Below, one piece after another: positions 1-12,475 of a stretch of DNA of 64,000 nt. The translations under genes and the position numbers were made by a program. Under the pieces are notes generated by a model that searched no databases, was not told the origin of the DNA, and saw nothing but the letters and a program-made list of their open reading frames with translations. Within the stretch, counting starts at the first letter, position 1; the number at the start of each line of letters is the position of its first letter. Source of the stretch: Macrotis lagotis (Eukaryota > Chordata > Mammalia > Peramelemorphia > Peramelidae); NCBI RefSeq assembly GCF_037893015.1, contig NC_133658.1, forward strand, positions 888,442,080-888,506,079, written 5' to 3'.

Positions 1-1054
1 AATATAATTTTAGATCAGTCAGGGTTAAGCCACCTTCTATTGTACTTTTTTCATTAAATCTCCGAAGATTCTCAACTTTTTATTTCACCATAATGAGTTT
101 ACTTACAATTTTTCTAACTCATTGAAGTAATTTTTTTGGAATTTTGATTGGTAGGGATTTCTCTCTGCCTTCTGTGGGGGGGAGGGAAGCAAGATTGGGG
201 CCAAAATTGTAAAACTGAAAATAAATTTTTTTTTCAGATAAACCTTTCTAAAATAAAAAAATCAAATGAGATAATCATTATAAAGTGCTTAGAACATAAA
301 AGTGTTAATATAGTAGGCCATCAACATCATCAATAATGATGATAATATCTGGCAATCCTCTCCGTCTGGAGCCTTGTATTTGGGTGAATCTTTGTCAGAC
401 AGTAGAACTGACAGAAAGCTTTATAAAGTTTGTAAATAACTTTCTACCCATTCAGTTTAATTCAGTGATTATTTATTAGGTGCCTGCTTTGTGCTATCAC
501 AGAGCTCTCCGCCCTCCATGAGCTTGCCTCCTGTCGGAGAGTGTACCATACAAATTGTGTAGAAAGTAAAGCTGAACAATTTGTCCCATCAGCCCTGGAG
601 GAGCCTCCTGGCATCGATAGACCATTCTGTCCACAAGGAATCTGGTTGTGAAACCTCAGCTTGAAAGGAACAAGGCCTGGTCCCCTAGCCCAGATGTTTG
701 GGGCAGTTCAGACCCAGGGTTTTCAGACTCTTCTTCCTATATTAAAGCATTATTTCACAAGCTTCCCAACGTGATTGACAGTTGTTTGTTTGAGTTGGCT
801 AAATCATTCATGTGTTTGACTTAATTGTTTAGGGATTCGATGGCATTGTCCAAATCACACAGCTGTCTTAGCTGATGCAGACTCATTCAAGATAGAGCTG
901 GGATACTTGAAGAGGTGCCCTGGTGGTCTGCTGTGCATTAGCTAGCTTTGCTCATTTGAAAGAAAGGAGCAGGGTGGGAGTGAGGGGACCATGGGAAGGC
1001 AGGGAGTCATAACTCAGACTCAGTGCATTCTCTTGGAAAATTGACAATACAAGC

Positions 1055-1059
1055 GTGTG

Positions 1060-1091
<32 letters not shown>
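1055..1091 (+). repeat. (GT)n(GA)n microsatellite
   Basis: Ten GT units run directly into eight AG units. Confidence 0.95.
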
Positions 1092-1353
1092 CCCACCTAA
1101 CTTAACTACATAGTTATCTCCCTAGATGGTGTGGATTTTCTATGTCTGAGTCTATGACTTTGTCTTTTATTTCTCTCTAAACTGGTGGTTCCAGTTGGAA
1201 TACAAATGAACTTGGGAAGAGAGGGATCTGTCCCCAAGGAATAGCCCTGAGTGTGAAGAGACTCATACACCTGTATGTTTCTGCAGAAAGCCTGCCGCTC
1301 CCTTCCCCCTCTTCCCCATTGTCAGATCTTCAGCCGACTCTCTATTTTTAGCT

Positions 1354-1374
1354 CCCCCCCCCCCCCCCCCCCCC
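1354..1374 (+). repeat. Poly(C) run, 21 bases
   Basis: Uninterrupted C21; its length is prone to sequencing error. Confidence 0.9.
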
Positions 1375-2959
1375 AGCCACAGGGCTGCTGTCGACAGTCA
1401 CCGAATGCACTGTAGCGTTTGGGCTGTTTCTTGATGAGTATTGAATGCTGGGTAGGTACCCTGCTGGAAGTATTACATCCTTTAGCATCTCTAGCTCTTT
1501 CCAGACTAATTAGAAATTAGGCAGAAACCTGTAGGGATGCTTTACAGGAGCACTCGTTCCCTAATACCCCCTCTTCTCACTTCCCCTCCACCTTGAGGCT
1601 TGAATCTGACCTTTCGGTACATTTGCACACTTGTGACTGTGACCTCTCGCTGTACTTGGAGAGCCTGGTTTGGGGTCCCTCCATTTGGGGAGACCCACTG
1701 ACCTCTCTCAACCCTGAAGTCTCTTGAAAGAAGCGGCCACAGAAGGAAATGGTTTTTGCTTCTTGGACCTGGACTCCCTCGAGGCCCAGCCCCAGGAAGG
1801 CTTCTTCATGCTCTGGCTGGTTATTTGTTCAGCCAACACTACAGGAAGCTTTAAACCAGAGACTGCAAAGTCTCATTTTAGTCTTTCTAACAATAAGCAG
1901 CCTTTTCAGCTCCATGGACAGGTGTGTCCTTCTGTAGTAGCCAAGCTCACAATGGGGCCGGGCTCAGATCTAGGCCTCTTTTTTCCTTTGCTCCAAGGAC
2001 AGCTGCATCAATCTGTCATCAGAAATGATTGGCATCAGAAAGCAAGAGGCAGGTTAGGTCAGTGAGTCTTGAGGGGACCAGGAGGGCCATGGCTGCGACC
2101 TGAGAGCCCCAGGGGAGGTACCAGGTCCTTATTATTCCACTCCAAAGTATGCCAGGAAATGAGTTTTTCAGTTGCATTTCCCAAACCTGCTTCATGAGGT
2201 CATTTGAAAAATGAATGTATCCCAAGTGAGCCACAACTCACTGCAAAGCCCACCGTCTCAGCACTTCCCGTGAGCCTGGCCTCCAGAAAACCCAGTAGGG
2301 GGAAATCAGACCGATTACTACAGAGGGATAGCTCAAGCTCACGTAACAAAGTAGGGAAGTAGCTGTGGTCATTGTTTAAACCCCTGAGCTCCCATCATGT
2401 GCTGTAAAAAGAAAAGCTCAACCAATAACATATCAGGAAGAGAAAAACAAGTTATTAGGAACCTCTGCCAACTGATGACCAGTCCTGGCTGCCAGTCATT
2501 GCACAAGACTCTTCAGAAGCAGAGCCAGAGCATAGTATCAGTGGCACCATGGCCAGCGAGCGATGTCAACCAAGGGTCAGCATTCAGTGAGCAAGACCTT
2601 AGGCCAAGGGATTGTGGGGGCCACAGAGATGAAAGGGACCTTGTCATTGCCTTCAAAGGGTACCTACATACAAAGACAACCAGGAAACCCCTCAGTATCA
2701 ACAGGATAATAAAAAAGGCAAGAATAAGAGTTTGGAAGAGATAGATCATCTTGATGGGCCATGAAGGCTGGGCAGCTCGGGGCTTAAGAAGATCTGATGC
2801 TTAGCTAAGGGGCCTTTGGCAAGATTCCTCCTCTTCTGGGCTAAAGGAGGCTAACCTAGATCAACTGTAAAATTTCTTTATAACAAGATACTTTTAGGAA
2901 TGGGAGTTCTGATGAATGAGACCAGTCCAGCAACAAAGATGACCCCACAGAGAGAGAGG

Positions 2960-3125
2960 AGCTGGGCCTGAAGTCAGGAAGATGAGCTCACATCAAACCT
3001 CTGGAACCCTGGGCAAGTCACTTCAGCCCTGCTTGCCTCAAATTCCTCAGTAGTAAAATGGGGATCATAAAAGCCCCTACCTCTCAGGGTTGTTGTGAAG
3101 ACCAAATGAGAGAGTTGTTCATAGT
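2960..3125 (+). mobile_element. MIR-type SINE
   Basis: CTGGGCAAGTCACTTCAGCC, CAGTAGTAAAATGGGGATCA and CTCTCAGGGTTGTTGTGAAG follow the MIR consensus order. Confidence 0.85.
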
Positions 3126-5037
3126 TCGCCTCCAAAAAATGCCTATTCCCCTCCTACCCCTCTTGGGGTAGATCTATTCTTTATTTAAATGAGTCTCCTG
3201 GCAAAGGCAATCTAGCTGAATTTGAGACTGAGCATGTCCCTTTGATAACTAGCCCCTGCTTGACTATTAGGCAGGACCAAGGACTAGACACCTGCTTTAT
3301 AACAAGATCCTCTGGTTGTGGCCTTCCCCTGCTCCACCATCTCCAAAACTCAGTGGACGAGGAGCTAAGTCCTATGTGTCTAAAAAGTGAGCCCAGAAAC
3401 CCCTCTGTCAGCCCCAGCAACTGCCTCCCTCCTCTGCCACCTTGCTAGCGAGTGTTGTTTTCCCTTCCTCTGCCTTTGTGGCTATTTTGTATTGGTTTGC
3501 ATGTGTACCTGCCATATTCTGAGGTATTTAATAAATGCTCATTGTTCATTGAATGTAATAGATAACATCTAAAGAGGTGGAGGTCAGAGCATAATCAGTT
3601 TTTGTATTTCTTAGGTATCATTCAGATGCTTTAGAGCTCTGATTCCTGTGATAGGATCTCTATGATAAGATCCTGTAATTATTCTGAAGTTGTCTTAGAG
3701 CAGTTTCTCATGGCATCATTTTTTTCTTTATTGAATCTCAACTATCAGCCTTAATCAGCTCATTCTAATTGGGGGACAGAGATGAGACATAAAAGATTTC
3801 AGCTACTGTGTGGATGAAAAGACCCAGAAATCCTACATCTGTTAGTAGAAAGGTATACAACAAGGTGCAGGGTCCCTTAGGGACAAATGACTTGGATGCA
3901 GGACAGATGGAGCTCTGAGAAGCTTAAGATGCAATGACAGGAAGATGCTAAGTCCTTATAGGAATATTATAGGAATATAATATATAATATAATAATCCTT
4001 ATAGGAAGGAATATAGAATTGTTGATTCCCATCAGTTCCAAATAGTGTAAAGAGGATGACACTTCTCCTGACTCACAGTCCATGGGACAAAGGAAAGGTG
4101 AAGAGAAGACTGACTAGAATTCCCCGACCACCACCCTTGGAAGATCCTAAAGATGAGAGATGCATTCCTCCAAATGACCATCCTACCAGGAAGTGTTGGC
4201 CTTAGACCTCTCCCAGAGCTGCAGACTAAATCCACTGTTCTTTTCACCAGAACACTGAGGTCATTGGCTTGCCTGGACGACCTAAAGTACCCTGTGCATC
4301 CATTTCCTTTGTTTGGCTTAGCCAAAATTACACTCTGGGAGTAACTTTTGAAATGCTAACTAATTTAAGAACTGTCAATGTTACTGGAGTACACTGGGCT
4401 TGTTCAAGGCCTTTGTTCCTTAGAAAGTTTAGTGAGCTGCTCTGTGTAATTTTGCCACTTCTGATAGAGGCTTTTATACTCTGTTCTCCTGTCCATCTGC
4501 CAACCCACAGATATGATTCATCTGCTCTAATATTTACTGTGTCTTTTGGCCCATCGTGGCATGGTTATTCTTTTTCATTTTTGATATGTTTAGAAACAAG
4601 TCCATCTTGTGATGAGGAATGACTGGATCACTTGCCCTCATTTTCCAGCCCAGAAGCTTGCTGTGTGATTGATTAGTGCTCAGTCGATTCCTAAAGGCCT
4701 GTGATTCCCACATCCACTTGAAAATCAAACCCGGGGGTGGGGTGAGATGGGGGTAGATAACAGGACACAGGCACTGACTGAGTCATAAACTATAGGAGGT
4801 GAATAAACAGAAACAGATAAATCAGTCTTCCCTTTCCCCATCATAAAACTGGGGTGAATTTCTGCCGCCCTAGATAAGGCTCAGTGAAGTTTATAGGAAA
4901 GACAGGGGTGCCGTGCCTGTTGCTCAGGAGGCAGGAGGGCCAAGCCATTGTGTAGTCTCACAGACACGCATCGGGACAGTGGTCAGCCCTGAGTTAGGCA
5001 CCAGGGGTCCACGATGATGGTAAAAACCATAGAACCC

Positions 5038-5207
5038 GGGGCAGCTAGGTGGCACAGTAGATAGAGCACGGGCCCTGGAGCCAGGAGTACCTGGGTTCAA
5101 ATCCGGTCTCAGACACTTAGTAATTACCTAGCTGTGTGGCCTTGGGCAAGCCACTTAACTCTATTTGCCTTGCAAAACCCTAAAAAAAAACAAACACAAA
5201 AAAACCC
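5038..5207 (+). mobile_element. Marsupial tRNA-derived SINE
   Basis: Starts GGGCAGCTAGGTGGC; Pol III box A-like and box B-like (GGTTCAAATCC) motifs are present; A-rich tail. Flanked by the 11-bp direct repeat CCATAGAACCC (5027-5037 and 5208-5218). Family name not verified. Confidence 0.93.
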
Positions 5208-5564
5208 CCATAGAACCCACTCCAGCCCTCAAGGATCTCACATTCTCCTAGGGAACCAGGTACAATCTATAAACACAAACAGATAACAAACCTGTGCTCA
5301 ATGAAATACAAAGTGGCAATGCCAGGAGGGAGCAGAGAACTCATGGGCAAAGAGACTTGTGTCTGGAGACCTAGTCCAGGGTGTGGCGCCCCCAGCCAGG
5401 AGGCACCTGGCCAGCAGGTGAGAGGGCAAAGAGGGAGTCAGTCAGTCTGGCTTCAGCCTCCCTGGGGAGCTGGAAGGAAGCTAGGAAGCTCGTGGAGATT
5501 TCTCAATGACCCTCAGACCAGTGTTTTGGAAACCATGGGAAGGGTTTATTGAAGAGAGGGATTT

Positions 5565-5785
5565 CTCTAATCCCTCTGACTTGGAGCGTCTTCCCTCTGC
5601 TGATTATTTCCAGTTTATCCTGCTTGTTTATATTATGTAATTATATTGGCATGTTGTTTCTCCCATTGGACTGGGAACTCCCTGAGGACAGAGATCGTCC
5701 TTCGCCCTTCTTTGTATCTCGGTGCTTAGTAGAGTGTCTGCCATACAGTAGTAGGTTTTTTATAAATGCTGACTGACTGGTGGCA
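5565..5785 (+). mobile_element. L2 LINE 3' end
   Basis: CATTGGACTGGGAACTCCCT, GAGGACAGAGATCGTCCTTC, TATCTCGGTGCTTAGTAGAG, ATAAATGCTGACTGACTG: the L2 3' terminal blocks in order. Confidence 0.82.
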
Positions 5786-6814
5786 ACAGAAACACCTTTT
5801 ACTTCCAATCCCATCTCCTAATAGTGAACAAAATAAGCTATGGGTAGGGATATTGATCTGGGGCTGTGATCCTCATGGGGAAGTGAGAAAGAAAATGACA
5901 TAGAGAATTGAGGGGGGAGAATAATGCTACATCCAATATGACACAGTGAGTTGATGCTAATGCTAAACTAGATTTCGAGGTTCTTTGATTTGCGAGGCTG
6001 TGGTTGTCCTAATTGGACCTCACAAGACTGCACCCATTGGATCTTCCACCACGGACCTACTCCCTGAGAAAGCAAAGGAGGACTTAGGAACGAGGCCTGT
6101 AATGGGTCTTTTCCATTAATGGTTCTCTGAAACTGCTCCTAGGGCACTTTGTTAGTGTTTGTTGCATTCTGGGTGCCTCTGCCAGTCCAGTGATACCTGT
6201 GGACTCTGTGGACTCCTGCTCAGAATCACATTTCTAAATGTGTAAGATAAATGACAAAGAATTACAAAAGAAAACTAATCATCAAAAATGTTTTTAAAAG
6301 AAGTTCATAGACCCCACATTAAGAATCCCCAGCCTAGAGAGGAAGCCAGCAGCCCCCCCACACACACACACAAGATTGTTGTTTCATTGCAAAAATAGAC
6401 CTGGAAAATACTTTGGTGTATTTGTCAGTAAACTCAATACTCTGTGGTCAGCTCTTCTCCGGTGGCAGGATTAATCCTTTCCATTGAGTTCTTTCACCTC
6501 ACCTTTCTCATTGTCCCCTCCAGCAGAGGTCATAGATTGAAGCAGATGGCATGCTACAAAAAGTAGCCAGTTCCTGGTGACTTCGAGGGCTCTGCAGTTG
6601 GGCTGAAAGTCCAAGGGGCCTCTCACCTGAACACCCCCTCCTTCTGAGCTGGGACAGTCACTCCCCCCACCCCACCCCCCAATGGTAGAGTGGCTCAGAT
6701 AGCTGAGGAGGGGAGAAACGAAAAGCCAAAAGCCGTCAGGAAAGGATTGGAAAGCACTATCCGTGTTATTTGTCTGCATCTTCACACCAACCCTGGGTGG
6801 GGGGGGGGCTGCTC

Positions 6815-6950
6815 TGCATGATCCCCATTTTATACTTGAGCAAACTGAGGCAGAGGTTAAGTGACTTGCTTGTAAGCATCTGAGCAGTTTTGAATTAAGG
6901 TCTTCCTGATTCCAAGTCACATAATCTATCCACTGCCACCCCTCTGCAGA
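6815..6950 (-). mobile_element. MIR-type SINE fragment
   Basis: Antisense core CCCCATTTTATACTTGAGCA, AACTGAGGCAGAGGTTAAGT and the tRNA-like end near 6940. Confidence 0.8.
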
Positions 6951-6959
6951 CTGGATGAC

Positions 6960-7310
6960 CCCTTGTTAGCACATTTGAGGCCTCCTCCCCTTGGCATCAT
7001 TTCCACCCTTACTTTATATTACTCTCCTTCCCAAGTTGGCCTGCTTACTGTTTCCCAAACTTGACATACCACTTCCTGCCTCCTTGCCTTTGTGTGATTC
7101 CTTCTCCCCTACCAGGAATACCCTCCCTCTTCTTGGTCAGTCATGAGCTTAGAGTCTTTGAAACCTCATCTTCAGTCCCTACAGGAACTGCCTGTCCCTT
7201 CTCCCTCCTTGCATTATTGCCTTCTGTTTACTTACTTGAGTGCCTGTCATATCCCTAGTAAGAATGGGACCAGTTCATTTTTATCTTGAAAGCTCTAGAG
7301 CCTTGCGAAT
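6960..7310 (+). mobile_element. L2 LINE 3' region
   Basis: GGCCTGCTTACTGTTTCCCA, CCTCCTTGCCTTTGTGTGAT and later blocks follow the L2 3' coding end and 3'UTR order. Confidence 0.7.
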
Positions 7311-7409
7311 GGTTGGGGTATAGCACCCATCAACTTGAATGTTGCAGAAGAGTTCAGCTTCGAGTCCTTGGTGGTCTCAGATTCTGTGGCAGTCCTGGGC
7401 TCTTAGAGT

Positions 7410-7581
7410 TTTCTTATTTTTATTTTATTCTTATTTTTTTAGATTTTGCAAGACAGTGGGGTTGAGTGGCTTGCCCAAGACCACACAGCTAGGTAATTAT
7501 TAAGTGTCTGAGGTCGGATTTGAACCCAGGTACTCCTGACTCCAAGGCCAGTGCTCTATCCACTGCACCACCTAGCTGCCC
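7410..7581 (-). mobile_element. Marsupial tRNA-derived SINE
   Basis: Reverse-oriented copy with a T-rich left end and GCACCACCTAGCTGCCC on the right. Target-site duplication CTCTTAGAGT at 7400-7409 and 7582-7591. Confidence 0.93.
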
Positions 7582-8310
7582 CTCTTAGAGTCTTCTTGAT
7601 GCAGGTCAGAGGAAATAGATGAAAGGAGCCTGTGATGTCCAGTGCCCAGCCAATGAGTATAGACTGCTGTTGGTATGACCTGGGTTCAGCAGCAGCATCT
7701 TTATTAGTATCTACCTTCTACATGGTGTCTTTAAAGGTGGATTGATAGAGCTGAATCCTCTGCTTGTTCTGCTTTGATGTCCTAAAATGTCCATGAAGAG
7801 AAGTCCATGCCAGTTGAGAATGAAGCTTTTATCCTGCCTCCATGCAATACTGTGAACTACAGGAAGTATATGGCTTGACTACATGAATTAAGAAGTAAAA
7901 ATGGTAGCTCCTCATTTGGATGCATTTCTGCTTTAGGACTCTTGGCTGACCTTGCCTCCATGGGCTGTTGTTGGTTTTTGCAGGGATGGTATGTGAGTCT
8001 TCATCATGGTTCATGGGGCAGTGTTATTTTAGAGACCTTATTTTAGTGATTCATTGGGAGAGGGAGAAGACCCCTGGGGGGAGGGTTATGACTTTCAGCT
8101 ATGATCTCACTCCCCCAGATTTCCAGATGCTCCCCATGAAAGGTAGCCACTTTCAGACCATGTTTCCATAGGAACTGCAGTAGAACTAATCTATCCAGAT
8201 ACATACCACCCAGGGCATCTTAACATGTGGCCATATTGTGCCATGACATATATCCTTCAGTCATGATGGTATAGAACCAGACCACAAAAGGGCTTCCTTG
8301 GCCAACCAGA

Positions 8311-8344
8311 GCCAGAGAAGTCTATAGAAGCCAGAGTTTTCATA

Positions 8345-8375
<31 letters not shown>

Positions 8376-8450
8376 CCAGAGAAGTCTATAGAAGCCAGAG
8401 TTTTCATAGATGATGATGATGATTATGATGATGATGATGATGATGATTTG
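8311..8450 (+). repeat. Tandem duplication of a unit ending in (GAT)n
   Basis: The segment GCCAGAGAAGTCTATAGAAG...TTTTCATA followed by a GAT run occurs twice (8311-8374 and 8375-8450). The two GAT tracts differ in length and the second carries one GATTAT interruption. Confidence 0.92.
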
Positions 8451-8945
8451 ATTGATTGATGATTTGAGGCAGCCAAGCAGTCTAGGGAGGTTCTGATGGT
8501 TACATAGGGATGGATAACACCTGCATTGGGGCATCTTACCATCCATGCAGACAAGCACACCAGGCTGCATGGACCAGCCCTGATCATCCAGATGTGTCTT
8601 CATTGGGCTCATTATTGTCCAGAGGCCCCTTAGGTTTCACATTATAGACTCGGGCGAGGTGACTCTGCATGGTTTCACTAATTAAGAAAGCCTGGGTCCC
8701 TCAGGCTTACAGGAAATTGTTGTGCCACTGCTGGAAACCGTCATCTCACTAGACATTCATTAATTACAAAAAGGACAAGCTATTGATTTTACCAAGAGTG
8801 GAAGTTAGTCACTTGCTGGATGAGCCAAGTTCTAAATGTGTGTTCTCAAAGCACAGAAAATGGAAAATGTAAAACATTTGGTTTGTAAAGCACAGATTTC
8901 CCCTCCAGTGGAAGAGTGCCCAGAAAATAGACAACAGCTTGGGGA

Positions 8946-9372
8946 TGGAGGAGAGAGAAAAGGAGGGGGGAAGGGAGGAAGGAAAGAAAATGAAGGGGGG
9001 AGGGAGGAAAGGGGAAGGAAAGGATGAAAGAAGGGAGGGAGGGAGGGAGGGAGGGAGGGAGGAAGGCCAGAAAGGAGAACTGGAAGGAAGTGAGGAAGGA
9101 AAGGAGGGAAGAAGGGAAGGAAAGAAGGGAAGGACAAAAGAAGGAAGACAGGGAAAAAGGAAAGGAGAGGAAGTAGGGATTGGAGGAAGGAAGCTAGGGA
9201 GGAAGAAGGAAGGAAGCAGGTAGGGAGGGAGGAAATAAAGGAATAAAGAAAGGAGGGAAAGAGGGAGGAAGAAAAGGAAGGGGGAGAGGAAGGGATGGAG
9301 AAAGGAAAGGGGAAGGGAGGGAGGAAAGGTGGGAAGGAGGAAAGGAAGAAAGGAAGGAGGGAGGGAAGGAAG
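8946..9372 (+). repeat. Polypurine tract, about 430 bp
   Basis: GGAA/GGGA-type repeats with only scattered pyrimidines. Open frames here are compositional artefacts. Confidence 0.95.
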
Positions 9373-9609
9373 TGTTTGTAAGGGAGAAGGATGGAGACCT
9401 AAGAGGGAGGTAACAAACCCCAGGGACAGGAGAGTAGGTTAATGCCACTAAAATGGAAAATGTTTCCAAGTCTCCTTTTTAGGGAATTCAGAACCTGCAA
9501 AAGCCCCTCTACCTAAAGGTAGCCAACATTCAATTTTCTTACTCCCAAGGAGCAAACATCATAATGCAAGGTCACTTCTTCAAAGCATTGCTACCAGGTC
9601 AGCAATGAG

Positions 9610-9760
9610 CCCTTATTTTATTTGTCAAGTACCTTAGTTTCCCAGGTGCTTTCAGCTATATATGATTTCATTTGATCCTTAACAACAGTACAGTGAAGCT
9701 TACCAGGGAAGACATTATTATTCTGACGTTGGAGATGAGGAAACTTGAGGCACCAACCAA
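9610..9760 (-). mobile_element. MIR-type SINE
   Basis: Antisense MIR: TTCATTTGATCCTTAACAAC, GACATTATTATTCTGACG, GGAGATGAGGAAACTTGAGG. Confidence 0.78.
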
Positions 9761-10187
9761 GTTCTTTCCTGAGGGCAGCAATGGATCTGGTTGGGGCTGG
9801 GCACAGATCTCATGCCCTTCCACTCTCCTCTGCTGCCCTGGAAAGGCCAGTGGTATAGACTCAATGATGATTTGGCATTTCTGGGTTTTATTAGGCCACA
9901 AGGCACTTGTCTATATTATCGATTGCCATTAGTGCTTTGAGATCATTGGCTTTATTTTCTCAGTGTCTGTGTTGTGAGTTCCTCTGTAATCTAGATTCTG
10001 AGTTTCCCTAAGGTCAAATTCCAAAGAATCTGCCTTCCAGACCATTATATTGGTTTTTGCCACAAGGAAAGCAGGGCTGTAGTCTTGGTTTTATTGTCAA
10101 TGCCAACCTCTAGCTCTTGGGAAAAAGTCTAAACTCCCCCAAAAGGATGCTTTACTCTCTCCATTGCCCCCACCCACCCACCCATCC

Positions 10188-10220
10188 TATTTATTTATTT
10201 ATTTATTTGTTTGCTTGCTT
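10188..10220 (+). repeat. (TTTA)n / (TTTG)n microsatellite
   Basis: About six TATT units followed by TTTG and TTGC variants. Confidence 0.9.
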
Positions 10221-10634
10221 AGCAGGGAGGCGGAAATGGAAATGGAAGGAGACAGCTGGGGTGTGGGTGTGTGTGGCATGCCAGTTAGCCATCTGTTTCA
10301 TTATGTTGTCTCCACACCAAGCTGTAAAACGGGGGTTCCACTTAGTCATTCGAATAATGGGAAAAAAATATATTTGAACGAATAGCCCCAGGGTGCATAA
10401 TAAATGCTAACTTCCTGCTTGCCTAGAGTTGTGGTGAAGGCTGCCTCAGCCTCTCTGGAGGAGGAGGTGGAGCAGAGTTTCTCTGCCAAAACTCACTTGG
10501 ATAGTAGGTGAAAAAGACAACTTTGTCACTCTTTCTGCTACTTCAGATGAATTTCCCCTTTGACTGTTAAGCCTTGAGATGGGTCTTTTTCAAGGAGATT
10601 CCCCAATTGTATTTCTGCTGGAATTTTATTGTGG

Positions 10635-10800
10635 TTCAGTGGCAAGAAGGCTGCCTTTGGGGCTGAACTGAGGCTATGCCATCACTGTGACCTGGAACAA
10701 GTCACTAACTCTGTTGGGCCCTGAATTTACTTATTACAAATGAGATGGGCCTCCATGACTTCTAAGAGCCCCTCTGATTTAACTCCATGATTTTTTATCC
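10635..10800 (+). mobile_element. MIR-type SINE
   Basis: TGTGACCTGGAACAAGTCAC, GGGCCCTGAATTTACTTATT and TTCTAAGAGCCCCTCTG follow the MIR order. Confidence 0.75.
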
Positions 10801-12109
10801 TTTCCCTGACAGCCCTGGATTCTAAGTTGCTTGGAAGGTGGGTACTTTGGGTCCCAGCTTAATAGCTTTATTGACAAAGGGAGTTTTGATAACTTCTTCC
10901 ATTGGGATTGCTCAATTCTATCAGTGTATGTTTGATGCATGACAAGTAAATATGGGAAATTGATGTATTTTACAAAATAGGTCCATCAGACTTGTTAGAA
11001 TATGCCTTCTCCTAGCCCTCTCATGCCCACCTTCTAGCTTGTGGCTGGATCACACCTTTGCTTCGGTGGTAGCAGATTTCACTGTGTGGTATTCCAATTT
11101 ATTGGTCCTCTACGATGAGTTTCTTCTCTTGGCTCAGCCTAGATTCTTGACCTACCTGTTCTCACCATTGGTACCTGTGTGCCCTTATTTTGCCTGCCTT
11201 CATCCATGACCTACTACCCTACTATGCCAGCGACATATTAGACATCATTCTTATGACTTTTGACAATCATCTGATAACCCTATTTTCTCACCATCCAGCA
11301 AGCCAAGGGCTTGTCGATGGGCTGCTGTCAGTGGAATTGGAATGAGAACTATGGAAAATTATACCTTGGCATTCCTACTGAATTGTTGGAAGCTTAATGT
11401 ATATACCCTAGCGCCTAGTATGGAGACATGCATAGAGTAGGCGCTCAATACATTTTGTTGACAATAATGAGGCAAAATATTGTTCCTATTTCTATCTGGG
11501 CTCTTTCTCAAAAATGTGAAGCTTTCAGAAAATGCTACAAGTTTTCAGAGATGCCACCGTGCTTGGAAATGAGAAGAAGAAAAGATGCAAACTCCGTTTG
11601 GCTCCCTTTCTACCAGGTTTAGGCTTATTCCTTGGCCAGAGTTCTTCTGGACTGCTTCCTGCATATATTCATGATTAAGAATTATTAGTTGTGTCTCAGG
11701 GTAGCTCCTGGCTGATGGCCTGGTTCCAGAACGTCAAAGAAAAGTGTAAGAAACCTCCCTGAGAACTCTATATTAGTGTCTCTTTTGTTCTGACTAATGC
11801 CGGACTCTGGCATCTACTGCCTAAGTCTGGCTAGATGTTCGAATCCACTGTCCTTTTGCCAGAAGCGTGGGAAAGAAGAACTTCTGTGCTTCTGTTTTAC
11901 TGGGCTCTTCATTCCTCAAATGCTGGGATGTGTCTTCTGTCGTGACTCTCACCTTATTTTTAACAAACAAGTTAAAAATAGAGCCAAAACCTGAGTTTTG
12001 AGGTTCCTTATTTTGATCAGTTTGACTCACCAACCATCAAAACTGAAACAGCTATAGAGACCATGAGACTCCCCTCTACTTGGTGCAGAATCACTGGATC
12101 ATCAGATTC

Positions 12110-12475
12110 TCTCTTAGGCTCTCTTGGGATTGGCACTTATCTCTTCAGTCCACCCACCTGACCATTTCAGGATCCCTCGCACCTTCTGGCCACTTTTCAG
12201 GCCCCTGCCAGTTGCCTTGAGTGTTCTTATTCTCACCTTCATCCTAATGATTCCTGATCATCTTCTTTAAGTCTCGACTGAAATGCCACCTTACCTTGGA
12301 TCTAGTTTGTGTCTTATTTATATAAGTGTTTTCTCCACCACTAGATTGTAAGCTCCTGGAGAGCAGGGTCTTGTCTTTGCTTTTTCTTTGTATTCCCAGT
12401 GCCTGGATAGTCCTAGGTGCTTCCTGATTGAGGAACAGGCACTGATGGATCAGGGTTACATGGATGAAAACAAAG
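12110..12475 (+). mobile_element. L2 LINE 3' end
   Basis: TTTAAGTCTCGACTGAAATG, CCACTAGATTGTAAGCTCCT, GTATTCCCAGTGCCTGGATA in the L2 3' order. Immediately after, 12455-12740 resembles antisense L2 body sequence. Confidence 0.72.

Noticed and set aside
5038-5207. Possible tRNA gene from the A-box and B-box-like motifs.
   Set aside because: The same sequence recurs throughout the window with tails and target duplications, so it is a SINE; it does not fold as a tRNA with an anticodon arm.
8832-9469. Open frames on both strands rich in Gly/Lys/Glu/Arg or Pro/Ser/Phe.
   Set aside because: They are products of the polypurine tract.
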